A stretch of 64,000 nt of DNA, taken from the NCBI GenBank assembly GCA_964592645.1, contig CAZQFV010000008.1, positions 62,001-126,000 on the forward strand, written 5' to 3'. Shown here piece after piece: positions 24,238-33,231 of this stretch (within the stretch, counting starts at the first letter, position 1; each line of letters starts with the position of its first letter). The position numbers were made by a program, and so were the translations under genes. The stretch comes from CAZQFV01 sp964592645. Its GTDB lineage: Bacteria > Chloroflexota > Chloroflexia > DTKN01. Below the pieces are notes generated by a model that was not told the origin of the DNA, made no database searches, and saw nothing but the letters and a program-made list of their open reading frames with translations.

Positions 24238-24507
24238 ATGCCCTACAAGATCATCGTCCGCGTGAAAGAGGTCCGCGGCCACTGCGGTTTCGGCTTCCAG
24301 GTGGGGGACGAGGTCGTTTTCGACGGGGAGCATGTCGCGGGCCGCGTCTGCATCTCGGCGCTCTACTCGTTCCTACCCAAGGTCTTTGCCATGTACTATG
24401 GCGCCCAATTTCCTTGGCTTCGGGACCCCGACGTGGCGACGCACGCCTGCCCCGATGCCCAAAATCCGGTGGTCTTTGAGATCGTTCGCCAAAAGGAGGA
24501 GCCATGA
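24238..24507 (+). CDS. TIGR04076 family protein
   Basis: A small 89-residue protein with EVRGHCGFGFQVGDEVVF, CISALYSFLPKVFAMYYG and FPWLRDPDVATHACPDAQNP followed by VVFEI, the conserved order of the TIGR04076 family. The three Cys may bind metal, but no function is established. AAGGAG precedes its ATG, and its stop overlaps the start of the next gene (ATGA), so it is coupled to the bactofilin-like protein. Confidence 0.8.
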   Translation: MPYKIIVRVKEVRGHCGFGFQVGDEVVFDGEHVAGRVCISALYSFLPKVFAMYYGAQFPWLRDPDVATHACPDAQNPVVFEIVRQKEEP

Positions 24508-25772
24508 AGCGCAATGGGATGAGCAGGCGGCTGTGGTGGGCCCTGGGCCTGGCCCTGGCGGCCCTGTTCCTGGTCGTGCCGCTGGCCCTGGCCCAGTCGA
24601 GGGATGTCCGCGTGAGTGGCGAATTGCAGGGGGACCAGTACTATGCCGGCGACACCGTGATCGTTGAGGAGGGGGCGGTGATCCATGGCGACCTCCTCGC
24701 CATCGGCCAGACGGTTATCGTCAACGGCACGGTCGATGGCAGCGTCATGGCGGCCGGCAACCGGGTGGAGGTTCACGGCTATGTCGGCCACTCGGTGCGC
24801 ATTGCCGGCGGCGGCAACTGGCCCGGGATGACGCCGCCGGGCGGGCTGGTCGTCTCCGGGCAGATCGGGCATGACCTGGTGGCCTTCGGCGGGACGGTGG
24901 ATGTCACCTCCGGGGCCCGCGTGGCGCGCAACACGATCGTTGCCGGCTCCACCGCGACCCTGGGGGGCAACTTTGGCGGCAACCTGCAGGCTTCCGGCAG
25001 CACGGTGACCGTCGCCGGCACGGTCCAGGGCGATGCCGAGCTGAGCTGCAGCCCATGCCAGGTGCTGTCCGGGGCGGTCATCGAGGGGAAGCTGACCTAC
25101 ACCAGCGAGCGAGAGGCCGAGATCACCGGCATTGTCCGTGGGGTGACCTCGCACCTGCTGCCGAAAGATACGGAGACGGCCGGCCCCGGCGCCCGGCGCT
25201 TCCGCGACGATGCCTGGTGGTGGGTGCGCGGTGTGCTGGGGGCCTTTGCCGTGGGGGCGCTGGCCCTGTGGCTGTGCCCCAGGTGGGCGGCGGCCGCCGA
25301 TGAGGCCCTGCGCCGACGCCCAGGGGCCAGCGTGGGCTGGGGGGCCATCATCCTCTTTGGCCTGCCCTTTGCCCTGCTGGTGGTGATCATCGTCAGCCTG
25401 CTGCTGGGCCTGCTGGTGCGGGTCTTTCCCTTTGTGGCCGGCCTGGGCGTGCTGGCCGTCGGCCTGTACTGGGTCGGCATCTTCCTGAGCCACCTGGTGG
25501 TCGGCTACACCATCGGCCGGCTGATCTTTCGCTGGCTGCGCTGGGACGGTGTCCGCGGGGCCCGCTTCTGGGAGATGATGCTCGGTGTGCTTATCCTCAA
25601 CCTGCTCTGGATGATCCCCTACCTGGGCAACTGGATCAAGTTCGCCTCGCTGCTCTTTGGCCTGGGGGCCATCCTGGTGGGTTGGTGGCGCTCGCGGCGG
25701 GCGCCGCCGCCCGCCGCCCAACCGTCGGACGAGGCCGCCCCGGCGCCTGCCGAGACCGCTGTGGGGCCTTAG
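24504..25772 (+). CDS. Bactofilin-like (polymer-forming) membrane protein
   Basis: After a signal or anchor (residues 1-32) come right-handed beta-helix repeats resembling bactofilin: YYAGDTVIVEEGAVIHGDLL, GQTVIVNGTVDGSVMAAGN, EVHGYVGHSVRIAGG, GQIGHDLVAFGGTVDV and GSTVTVAGTVQGDAELS (to about residue 215). Four membrane helices follow (about 235-395). The C-terminus is Pro/Ala rich. With an N-terminal signal the beta-helix should lie outside the membrane, unlike cytoplasmic bactofilins. The ATG overlaps the TIGR04076 stop. Confidence 0.8.
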   Translation: MKRNGMSRRLWWALGLALAALFLVVPLALAQSRDVRVSGELQGDQYYAGDTVIVEEGAVIHGDLLAIGQTVIVNGTVDGSVMAAGNRVEVHGYVGHSVRIAGGGNWPGMTPPGGLVVSGQIGHDLVAFGGTVDVTSGARVARNTIVAGSTATLGGNFGGNLQASGSTVTVAGTVQGDAELSCSPCQVLSGAVIEGKLTYTSEREAEITGIVRGVTSHLLPKDTETAGPGARRFRDDAWWWVRGVLGAFAVGALALWLCPRWAAAADEALRRRPGASVGWGAIILFGLPFALLVVIIVSLLLGLLVRVFPFVAGLGVLAVGLYWVGIFLSHLVVGYTIGRLIFRWLRWDGVRGARFWEMMLGVLILNLLWMIPYLGNWIKFASLLFGLGAILVGWWRSRRAPPPAAQPSDEAAPAPAETAVGP

Positions 25773-25818
25773 CGGGGGAATCGTTCTGGTGGCGGATCCA
25801 TAAGTAGAGGAGAACAGA

Positions 25819-28800
25819 GTGCCCATGAACAAGCGGATGATCGTGTCTCCTGTTGCCGTTCTGCTTCTTGCCGCCCTGCTCCTGCCGGCCGGACGGACCC
25901 TCCCGCTGCCGGTGGACGCAGCGCCTATCGCCAAGCCCGTCCCGGTTGCGGAGGATGTCGTGCCGGCAGCACCGGCCGCTGCGTCCGCCGCGCCCGACCA
26001 GTACCTGGGCTTGACCATCTACGATGTCCAGTACACTACCTATCCGACCGACACCAACGGCAACAGGACTTACCCTTCGCTCTACCTGGGGCAGTCCGTC
26101 CTGGTGACCGGCACCGTCTGCGCCCTGCTTCCGAACGCCTTTGTCGTCGTCGCCGCACCGGGTCCCTGGCAGGGTCTCTACGTGTACACCGGCAGCGGGG
26201 GTTGCCGGCCGGATGTGGGGACGCTTGTCCAGGTGGGGGATCAGATCGTCGAGTACCAGGGAATGACCGAGATGTCGATCCCTACGGCGCTTACCTTCTT
26301 GGGCCCCGGCCCCGCGGTCTGCTCGCCGACCGTGGTGACGACGGCCGACGTGCCGTATGACGAGCCGGACATCAGCGAGCCCTACGAGGGCACGATGCTG
26401 GAGTATCGGGACTTTACCGTGACCGTGGTGGAAGAGCACCAGGTCCTCTTCACCGATGCCGCGGGACGCACCGGGGCGATCGACAAGCACTATTCCTACT
26501 ATCCCCCCGATATCGCTCCCGGCCAGGTCTATGACTATGCCCGGGGCGCCCTGGCCTGCTACTACGATGACGCGTACCGCCTGCGGATCGCTTCGGCTGC
26601 CGACATCCGCCTGCGCGATATCACCCCGCCGACGGTGGTCGAGACGGTCCCCCCACCGGGGGGCATCGGCAGCCCTTATGCCGAGTTGGTTGCCACCTTT
26701 AGCGAGGCGGTGGTCGCCGAGTCGATCGTCTGGACCCTTCAGGGGCCGGCCGGCCCCGTCGCGGGCACGACGGCCTACGACCCGGCGACGCACCGTTCGA
26801 CCTTCACCCCCGATTCCTTCCTCGACCCCTTGGCGCACTATACGGCCACCATCGCCGGCTCGCTCCGCGACCTGCGCGGCAATCCTATGGGCGCCGACCA
26901 TACCTGGACCTTTGACACGAGCGAGGCCGACACCGACCCGCCGGGCATCGCCGGCCACCTGCCGGCGCGCAACGCCGGCGGCGTCAGCATCTATGCTACC
27001 GTTGTCATCACCTTTGACGAGGCGATGGACCCGGCGACGATCAACGGCTCCAATATCGTGGTCAAGTGGGGCACGGTGCTGCCGATCGCCGGCGGGGTCT
27101 CTTACGACCCGGCGACCTACCGGGCCACCTTCCGGCCCCAGGGTCTGCTGGACGAGAACACCCCCTACAAGGTCGAGGTGTCCGCCCAGGTTGCCGACCG
27201 CGCCGGCAACCCCTACGGAGGGAACGGCTACAACTGGACCTTTACGACCGGCTCGGCGCCCACCATGATCGCCTACCACGGCGACATCCACAACCACACC
27301 AGTTACTCCGATGGATCGGGCACGCCGGCCCAGGCGGTGGCCGTGGCCCGCGCCGCCGGCCTGGACTTTTTCGCCATCACCGACCACTCCTACGCCGTCG
27401 ACGACGGCGAATGGCTGGACACGTTGGCCCAGGTGAACGCCGCCAGCCAGGACGGGCAGTTCATCGCCCTGCGCGGCTTTGAGTACACCCAGGGCGGCGA
27501 AGGGCACATCAACGTCTACAACACCGTGCGCCACGCTACGCGCAGCAACGTGGCCGGCTGCAGCTACTGCGACTATACCCCCAACTTGGAGGCCGGCGTG
27601 ACGGTGCAGGGCTTTTATCCCTGGCTGGCGATCACCGGCACCCAGGCGCTGGACGACGCCGGTACGGTGATGCAGTTCAACCATCCGGGATGGATGAACT
27701 TTAACGACTGGACCTACCATCCCGAGGTCGAGGCGACCGCCGAGCTGGAAGAGGTGGGCAACGGCTGGGGCTCCTCCTACGTGTTCTCCTACGACGAGTG
27801 GATCCGCTCGCTGGACTATGGCTGGAAAGTGGCGGCTACGAACAATACCGACAACCATACCCCCTATTGGGGCACGATCGGCTCCAACCGCACCGGCGTG
27901 TTGATGCCCGAGCTGACCAAGGACGCGCTCCTGGAGGCCCTGCGGGCCCGCCGCACCTTTGCCACCGAGGACAAGAACTCGAACCTCTATTTCAAGGCCA
28001 ACGGCTACTGGATGGGCTCCGAGATCCCCAACGCCGGCCAGATCTCTTTCGAAATGTGGGGCGACGACCCCGATGCCGGCGACACCCTCTCCCGGGTGCA
28101 GCTCGTGACCTCTCAGGGCCGCGTGGTGGCCGAGTACGCCGAAAGCGGCACCTCCTTCCACCATACCTACAACCTGGACGTCTCCCCGGGCGCGCACTAC
28201 TATTTTCTCCTGGTGACCCAGGCCGACGGCGACCGCATCGTCTCCTCCCCGGTCTGGACGCAGGGCACGGACGATATCCGTCTGACCGACCTGACGATCC
28301 AGCCTTCCCTGCCGACGATCTATAACCCCAACCTGCTCACCGCGCGGGTGACGAACCGCGGTCCGAACACCGAGACGGTCACGGTGACCTTCTCGGTGGG
28401 CGGGACGCCGATCGGTTCCCTTCCGGTGACCGTGGCGGCCTGCCGAAGAGGGCCGTGCCCCGACGGCTACGTTTCCATCTCCTGGCAGCCGGCCGTGACC
28501 GGCGATGTGACGGTTGTGGCCGCCCTGGAGGGAGCACCGGCGGCGGACAACCCCGACGACAACGCCCGTGAATTGACGGTGAGCGTTTCCGACGAGCGCA
28601 TCCCGCTGATCCTGATCGACGCCGGCCACAACAACATCGGCACCGACCGGCAGGGCACCCGTATGTTTGTCGACGACCTGACGCTGCATGGCTACAATGT
28701 CCTCTTCAACCTGGACGAGCTGACCGCCGGCGACCTGAATACCGAGACGGTGAAGCTGGTCGTCCTCAACGCCTATGGGCCCGACCAGTTGACGGGCGAC

Positions 28801-30429
28801 GAGATCCAGGCCCTGGCCGATTTCGTCGCCGCGGGCGGCAGCCTCTGGCTGAACGGCATGTCCGATTACACCGGCAAGGTCGCGTGGGCGCACAACGTGG
28901 CCGACCGTATGAACGCCCTGGTGGAGGCGGTTGCGGCCGTGGCCGGGGAGGTCCCGATCCGCTTCAACGACGACGAGGTTTTGGACGGCAACGACAACAA
29001 CGGCTATCCCTGGGGCGTGTTGTGGCACAACTTTCCGTTCAGCATGACCACGGGGGTAGGGGTGAATGTGAATCGGATCCAGTCCTGGTCGGACTCCTCG
29101 CTGATCGATGCCTCGGGCTCGGCCCTGCAGCAGGACGACCTGGGGGACGAAGGCTTTATCATGGTGCTGGGCGACACGGACCCCGGCACGGGGACCTATG
29201 GCGAGGGCAACTGGACCCACAATGTGGATGCCGAGGGCTGTGGTTACCCGACGGGCGATGCCTACATCTACATCAGCACCACTGCGGTATTGCCGATGGG
29301 TGCGGGGTACGACATCCCTGGAGAAGCCGGCCGGCTCTTTTTCTACGGCGACAGCAACGACCCTTTCAATGTCTTTGCCTATGTTGTCGGCGACGGCAAG
29401 CAGAACGAGCTCTTCAACCTGGAAGTGGTGATGTGGCTGCTGGGCGAGCCGCTGCAGAAGAGCGCTATTGCCGAGGTGCGGGCCGGGGGAGACGAGCCGG
29501 TGAACCTCGACCGCCTGGTGTGGGTGGAGGGGGTGGTGACGGCCGGCTTCGGCGAGTTCTTCGACGTCCTCTATGTGCAGGATGCCACCGGCGGCATCAC
29601 CGTTTTTGCCCCGGCCGGGACGGCCTCGGGCGAGGAGAACGAGGCCGTGCGCGGCGACTGCGTGCGCGTGGTGGGCACGGTAGACGTCTACCAGGGCGAC
29701 ACCGAGATCCAGTTCTTCGAGGCTACGCAGGTGCAGGTGCTGACGCCGTCGTGTGTTTACAGCCCCTCGCTGGCGGTGGACGGCTCGTGGCCCGTTCCTA
29801 TGAGCACGGGCCAGGCCGGCCGGGAAGAGCACGAGGGCTGGCTGGTGGTCGTCACCGGGACGGTGGTGCAGAAGGAGGGCAGTGACACGCTTTGGGTCGA
29901 CGACGGCAGCGGCCCGCTGCGCCTCTTCCTGGACGGCTACAACGGCGACTGGAGCGACGCGCAGGTGGGCGATGTCATCCGGGTCGCCAGCCCGCTCTCG
30001 GAGGACTATTTCGGGGCGCGTATGCGCGTTCGCAACCACGGGGCGCACCCTGGGCTGCCGGACGATGTCGTCTTCCTGGAGGCGCCGTTGCCCTATGTCG
30101 CCGCCACCTGGCCGGCGGCCGGCGCCGTCGACGTGCCGCTGGGGGCGACGGTGGTGGTGACCTTCAGCCGGCCCATGGATCCCGCTACCCTGATGCTCAC
30201 CGCGGTACCCGATCCCGGCGGCTGGACGGCTGCCTGGTCACACTACGGCATGGTAGCGCACCTGTCCCATGCACCCTTGGCCTACAGCACGACGTACGAC
30301 CTGGAGGTGGCCGCCCTGGATACCCTGGGCCAGGCGATCGCAGCGGGCCCCGTGCCCAATCCCTGGTCTTTCACCACCCGCTTGTCGGCGGGCGAATATC
30401 GCATCTACCTGCCGCTGGTGGAAAAGTAG
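25819..30429 (+). CDS. Giant secreted PHP-domain (CehA/McbA-like) metallohydrolase with Ig-like and OB modules
   Basis: 1536 residues. Order: signal (1-35); an OB-like module (50-260); two SbsA/Big_5 Ig-like domains (about 268-367 and 371-478, each ending WTFDT/WTFTT); a PHP hydrolase domain from 484 with HGDIHNHTSYSDG, FFAITDHSY and FNHPGW; a CARDB-like domain (about 820-925); a ThuA/DUF4350-like domain (IPLILIDAGHN); an OB module (about 1220-1410); a third Big_5; and the tail YRIYLPLVEK. PHP metal ligands are present, so a phosphoesterase or carbamate hydrolase role is possible. GTG 25819 suits the GAGGAG site better than ATG 25825. Confidence 0.85.
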   Translation: MPMNKRMIVSPVAVLLLAALLLPAGRTLPLPVDAAPIAKPVPVAEDVVPAAPAAASAAPDQYLGLTIYDVQYTTYPTDTNGNRTYPSLYLGQSVLVTGTVCALLPNAFVVVAAPGPWQGLYVYTGSGGCRPDVGTLVQVGDQIVEYQGMTEMSIPTALTFLGPGPAVCSPTVVTTADVPYDEPDISEPYEGTMLEYRDFTVTVVEEHQVLFTDAAGRTGAIDKHYSYYPPDIAPGQVYDYARGALACYYDDAYRLRIASAADIRLRDITPPTVVETVPPPGGIGSPYAELVATFSEAVVAESIVWTLQGPAGPVAGTTAYDPATHRSTFTPDSFLDPLAHYTATIAGSLRDLRGNPMGADHTWTFDTSEADTDPPGIAGHLPARNAGGVSIYATVVITFDEAMDPATINGSNIVVKWGTVLPIAGGVSYDPATYRATFRPQGLLDENTPYKVEVSAQVADRAGNPYGGNGYNWTFTTGSAPTMIAYHGDIHNHTSYSDGSGTPAQAVAVARAAGLDFFAITDHSYAVDDGEWLDTLAQVNAASQDGQFIALRGFEYTQGGEGHINVYNTVRHATRSNVAGCSYCDYTPNLEAGVTVQGFYPWLAITGTQALDDAGTVMQFNHPGWMNFNDWTYHPEVEATAELEEVGNGWGSSYVFSYDEWIRSLDYGWKVAATNNTDNHTPYWGTIGSNRTGVLMPELTKDALLEALRARRTFATEDKNSNLYFKANGYWMGSEIPNAGQISFEMWGDDPDAGDTLSRVQLVTSQGRVVAEYAESGTSFHHTYNLDVSPGAHYYFLLVTQADGDRIVSSPVWTQGTDDIRLTDLTIQPSLPTIYNPNLLTARVTNRGPNTETVTVTFSVGGTPIGSLPVTVAACRRGPCPDGYVSISWQPAVTGDVTVVAALEGAPAADNPDDNARELTVSVSDERIPLILIDAGHNNIGTDRQGTRMFVDDLTLHGYNVLFNLDELTAGDLNTETVKLVVLNAYGPDQLTGDEIQALADFVAAGGSLWLNGMSDYTGKVAWAHNVADRMNALVEAVAAVAGEVPIRFNDDEVLDGNDNNGYPWGVLWHNFPFSMTTGVGVNVNRIQSWSDSSLIDASGSALQQDDLGDEGFIMVLGDTDPGTGTYGEGNWTHNVDAEGCGYPTGDAYIYISTTAVLPMGAGYDIPGEAGRLFFYGDSNDPFNVFAYVVGDGKQNELFNLEVVMWLLGEPLQKSAIAEVRAGGDEPVNLDRLVWVEGVVTAGFGEFFDVLYVQDATGGITVFAPAGTASGEENEAVRGDCVRVVGTVDVYQGDTEIQFFEATQVQVLTPSCVYSPSLAVDGSWPVPMSTGQAGREEHEGWLVVVTGTVVQKEGSDTLWVDDGSGPLRLFLDGYNGDWSDAQVGDVIRVASPLSEDYFGARMRVRNHGAHPGLPDDVVFLEAPLPYVAATWPAAGAVDVPLGATVVVTFSRPMDPATLMLTAVPDPGGWTAAWSHYGMVAHLSHAPLAYSTTYDLEVAALDTLGQAIAAGPVPNPWSFTTRLSAGEYRIYLPLVEK

Positions 30430-30440
30430 CAGGAAGCAGG

Positions 30441-30683
30441 ATGATCGAGATCGAGCTTCGTCTGTACGCTACCCTGCGCCGCTACCGCCCGCAAATGCCC
30501 CTGGAGGGGGGCGAAGCGGTCCTGCTGCCGGCGGGAAGTACGGTGCTGGACCTGCTGGCCGGCCTGGGTATCCCGGCGCAGGAGGTGCAGACGGCCTTTG
30601 TCAACCGCAAGGTCCGCTCTATGGAGCAGGAACTCGTGGCGGGAGACCGCGTGGATCTGTTCCCGGCGATTGCGGGAGGATGA
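30441..30683 (+). CDS. MoaD/ThiS family sulfur carrier protein
   Basis: A beta-grasp protein of 80 residues: MIEIELRLYATLRRY, STVLDLLAGLGIP, FVNRK, LVAGDRVDLFPAIAGG. The C-terminal Gly-Gly is the site that an E1-like enzyme adenylates and that then carries sulfur. AGGAAGCAGG precedes ATG 30441. The ThiF/MoeB-type gene follows 86 bp later, so the pair is a self-contained carrier and activating-enzyme set. LRLYATLRRY and DRVDLFPAIAGG fit MoaD-like better than ThiS. No other molybdopterin or thiamine genes are nearby. Confidence 0.88.
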   Translation: MIEIELRLYATLRRYRPQMPLEGGEAVLLPAGSTVLDLLAGLGIPAQEVQTAFVNRKVRSMEQELVAGDRVDLFPAIAGG

Positions 30684-30769
30684 ACTGGGGGGGAGACGGG
30701 AGGGGGAAAAAGGCCTTGTCTTCCCGCCTCCCCGTTTCCCCATTCCTGGCCGGGTCAAGGAGAAATCCA

Positions 30770-31621
30770 GTGCATGCTCCTGTTCTGAGTGAGCTACGGC
30801 ATCGTGCCAGACCACTTCCCGGCCCCGGGGGCGCCGACGTTCCGACGCTCGCCCCGGCCGCGCTGGAGGAGGTCGCCCGCACGGCCGGCCTCTCGCTCCG
30901 CGAGGCGGAGATCGCCGCCCTGGACGCCCAGATCTTCCCCGAACGCTACCTGCGCAACCTGGGCGTCCTGGGATGGGAGGGGCAGCGCCGCCTCCTGGAA
31001 TCGGGCGTGGCGGTGCTCGGCTGCGGCGGCCTGGGCGGGGCAATCATCGAGGGGCTGGCCCGCAGCGGCGTCGGCCGGCTCACGGTGATCGACGGCGATA
31101 CCTTTGCCCCCCACAACCTCAACCGACAGCTCCTGGCCACTATGGAAGCGCTCGGCCGGCCCAAGGTCGAGGTGGCCCGCGAGCGGGTCGCCGCGGTGAA
31201 TCCGGCGGTCGAGGTGACGGCTTACGCCGCCTGGGCCGACGCGGAGAACCTGTCCGCTATGCTGGCCGGCGTCCAGGTGGCCGTCGATGCTCTGGATACG
31301 CCGCGCGATCGCCTGCTCCTGCAGGCCGCGGCCCGCGAGTGGGGCATCCCGCTCGTGCACGGGGCCATCGCCGGCTTCATCGGCCAGGTGACCACGGTCT
31401 TGCCCGGCGACGAGACCCTGACCATGCTCTACGGCGCCGAGCCCCCGGACCACGGGGCCGAGTTCTTCGTGGGGACGCCGGCGCCGACCCCTATGCTGGT
31501 TGCCGCGCTGGAGGTGGCCGAGGTCCTCAAGCTGCTCACCGGCCGCGGCACCGTGCTGCGGCGGCAGCTCTTCTACATCGACCTGGAATCGGGAACGGCG
31601 GAGCGGCTGTCCCTGGGGTAG
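30770..31621 (+). CDS. ThiF/MoeB/HesA family adenylyltransferase (E1-like)
   Basis: The Rossmann motif is VAVLGCGGLGGAIIEGLARSGVG, followed by VIDGDTFAPHNLNRQLL (Asp and Arg for ATP) and VAVDALDTPRDRLLLQ. ERYLRNLGVLGWEGQRRL matches the family N-terminus (MoeB: RYxRQ). The CxxC zinc pairs of MoeB are not present. The start is GTG 30770 with AAGGAG eight bases upstream. It should adenylate the Gly-Gly end of the carrier encoded just before it. The downstream sulfur acceptor is unknown. Confidence 0.88.
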   Translation: MHAPVLSELRHRARPLPGPGGADVPTLAPAALEEVARTAGLSLREAEIAALDAQIFPERYLRNLGVLGWEGQRRLLESGVAVLGCGGLGGAIIEGLARSGVGRLTVIDGDTFAPHNLNRQLLATMEALGRPKVEVARERVAAVNPAVEVTAYAAWADAENLSAMLAGVQVAVDALDTPRDRLLLQAAAREWGIPLVHGAIAGFIGQVTTVLPGDETLTMLYGAEPPDHGAEFFVGTPAPTPMLVAALEVAEVLKLLTGRGTVLRRQLFYIDLESGTAERLSLG

Positions 31622-31693
31622 GGAGGCGGCCCCTTTGCGCGCCGGGGGAGAGGGCGGTTTCCCCGGCCGGCTCCGCCTGGAGAGGCCCAAACG

Positions 31694-33196
31694 ATGCCCA
31701 AGGGGAAAGTCATCACCGTTTTGAGCGAGCGGCCGGCCATCGAGGCGGCGCTGGAAGAGCTGGCTCGGGCGCGCACCGAGGAAGAGACCACCGCTCCGCT
31801 GCAGGCGCTGGCCTCCTACGGCATGGCGGCGTTGCCGGTCCTGATTACGCACCTCGGCACGACGGATCCTTGGATGGTCCGGGCGCTGGGCCGGACCCTG
31901 GCGCAGTTGCCGGATGTCCGCCGGGCGGCGGAAGCGCTGCACCGGGCCATCCTCGATCCGGCAAGCTCGGACCGGCGGCGCATCGTGGCCATGGTCCTGC
32001 TGGACCAGTTCCTGCGGCAGCCGTTGGACGAGAGCCTCTTCGCGGCCCTGGGCAGCCCGGCCCAGGTGGCGACAGAGGCTCTGCTGCGGGAGGCGGCGCC
32101 GGAGGAGCGTCCGGCGCGCCTGGACTATCTCTCGATCCTGCATGTCCAGTCCACGGAGGAGATTCTCCATGCCCTGCGGCGGTTCGGCGAGGAAGAGAGC
32201 GATCCGGCCATCGAAGCACTGACCTTCTTTGCCCTGGACGAGCGCGAGAACGTAGCCGGCACGGCCGTGGAGCTGTTGGGGACGATCCGCCGGCCGGCCG
32301 CACTGCGTGCGCTGCGCATCCTGGCGCCCAATGTCCCCACGTCGCGCCTCCCGGCGGTAGAGCGGGTGCAGCGCAAACTGCTCCTGGGCGGCCTCCCCGA
32401 CGAGCCATTGCCGGCTTGGCCGGCGGGCGCCCGTGTGCAGATCAGCACGCTGGATGGGGCCGGGAACCTGCTGCTGCTCTTCCTGTTCCCCTCGTCGAGC
32501 GGCTACTGTGGATTGCATATCTTCCTGAACGACGGCGTGGGCATCCAGGGGGCCTATGAGGTCGATTATCCTGCCGAGGAGATCTCTTCGCCGGCGCCTG
32601 GCGGTGCCGTGTGCCGGGGTCCGCACCCATGGAGGGACGTGCCGATGCTAGAGTCCGGCCCGGCGTACGCCCACCTCCTGTTGCGCCAGGCGCTGCTGCG
32701 CGACGAGGGCCGGGAGTCCCCCTGCCCCGTCGAGTACCGTTTCTTCTGTGGCCGGATTTGGGGCTGGTCGGTCCCGCCGGACCGGCCGGCGGACGCGCCG
32801 GAGGCGAGCGGAACGGAACCGAGGGCCGGCGGGGCGCTGCTCGAAACCCCCTACTTGTCCTCCTGGTTCCTGGCCGGCGGGTTGGTTCTGCACTTCGCGG
32901 CGGCGATGTCCCCGTTGGATTGGAGTCGGCCGGGGGATCGGGACAGGTTTAACCGGGCCGCCGCAGCGCTGCTCCAGTCCGAATGCACCCGGGAATGGTG
33001 CGATCGGCAGGCAGCTCGGCTGCGCACGATGGTCGGGTGGCTCATGCGGGCCGGGGAGCCCCGCTGGGCGGCAGCGGCCCAGGCTGCGCTGGAGGACCTG
33101 GAGCGCACCGGATCGGAGAGCTGGTTTGCCCGGGCCATGGTCCACAAGGGCCTGCGCATCGCGTTGGAAAGCGTGCGGCATAGGGATGGCGATTGA
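31694..33196 (+). CDS. HEAT-repeat protein
   Basis: 500 residues. The N-terminal half (about 15-240) is built of paired helices with HEAT/PBS-lyase-like spacing: PLQALASYGMAALPVLITHL, WMVRALGRTLAQL, RIVAMVLLDQFL, SPAQVATEALLREA, DPAIEALTFFAL and AGTAVELLGTIRRPAALRAL. The C-terminal half, with ISTLDGAGNLLLLFLFPSSSGYCG and VEYRFFCGRIWGWSVP, is not recognised. HEAT arrays are protein-binding scaffolds. The gene lies 72 bp after the ThiF-like gene, possibly cotranscribed, and converges with another HEAT-repeat gene. Confidence 0.72.
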   Translation: MPKGKVITVLSERPAIEAALEELARARTEEETTAPLQALASYGMAALPVLITHLGTTDPWMVRALGRTLAQLPDVRRAAEALHRAILDPASSDRRRIVAMVLLDQFLRQPLDESLFAALGSPAQVATEALLREAAPEERPARLDYLSILHVQSTEEILHALRRFGEEESDPAIEALTFFALDERENVAGTAVELLGTIRRPAALRALRILAPNVPTSRLPAVERVQRKLLLGGLPDEPLPAWPAGARVQISTLDGAGNLLLLFLFPSSSGYCGLHIFLNDGVGIQGAYEVDYPAEEISSPAPGGAVCRGPHPWRDVPMLESGPAYAHLLLRQALLRDEGRESPCPVEYRFFCGRIWGWSVPPDRPADAPEASGTEPRAGGALLETPYLSSWFLAGGLVLHFAAAMSPLDWSRPGDRDRFNRAAAALLQSECTREWCDRQAARLRTMVGWLMRAGEPRWAAAAQAALEDLERTGSESWFARAMVHKGLRIALESVRHRDGD

Positions 33197-33231
33197 ACGG
33201 ATCCCCGGTGCCTGTCTCCCACCCTTCCCCG

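Noticed and set aside
25636..30048. A 1470-codon open frame on the minus strand opposite the PHP-domain protein
   Set aside because: The plus strand has a signal peptide, recognisable domains and a ribosome site. The antisense product is Arg/Gly/His-rich without any family match, as expected for the mirror of a GC-rich gene.
30684..30769. G/C-homopolymer inverted repeat between the MoaD and ThiF genes as a terminator
   Set aside because: Pairing between the GGGGGGAGACGGG-like and CCCCGTTTCCCC-like parts is imperfect and there is no T-tract. The ThiF gene downstream has no promoter of its own, so a strong terminator is unlikely.
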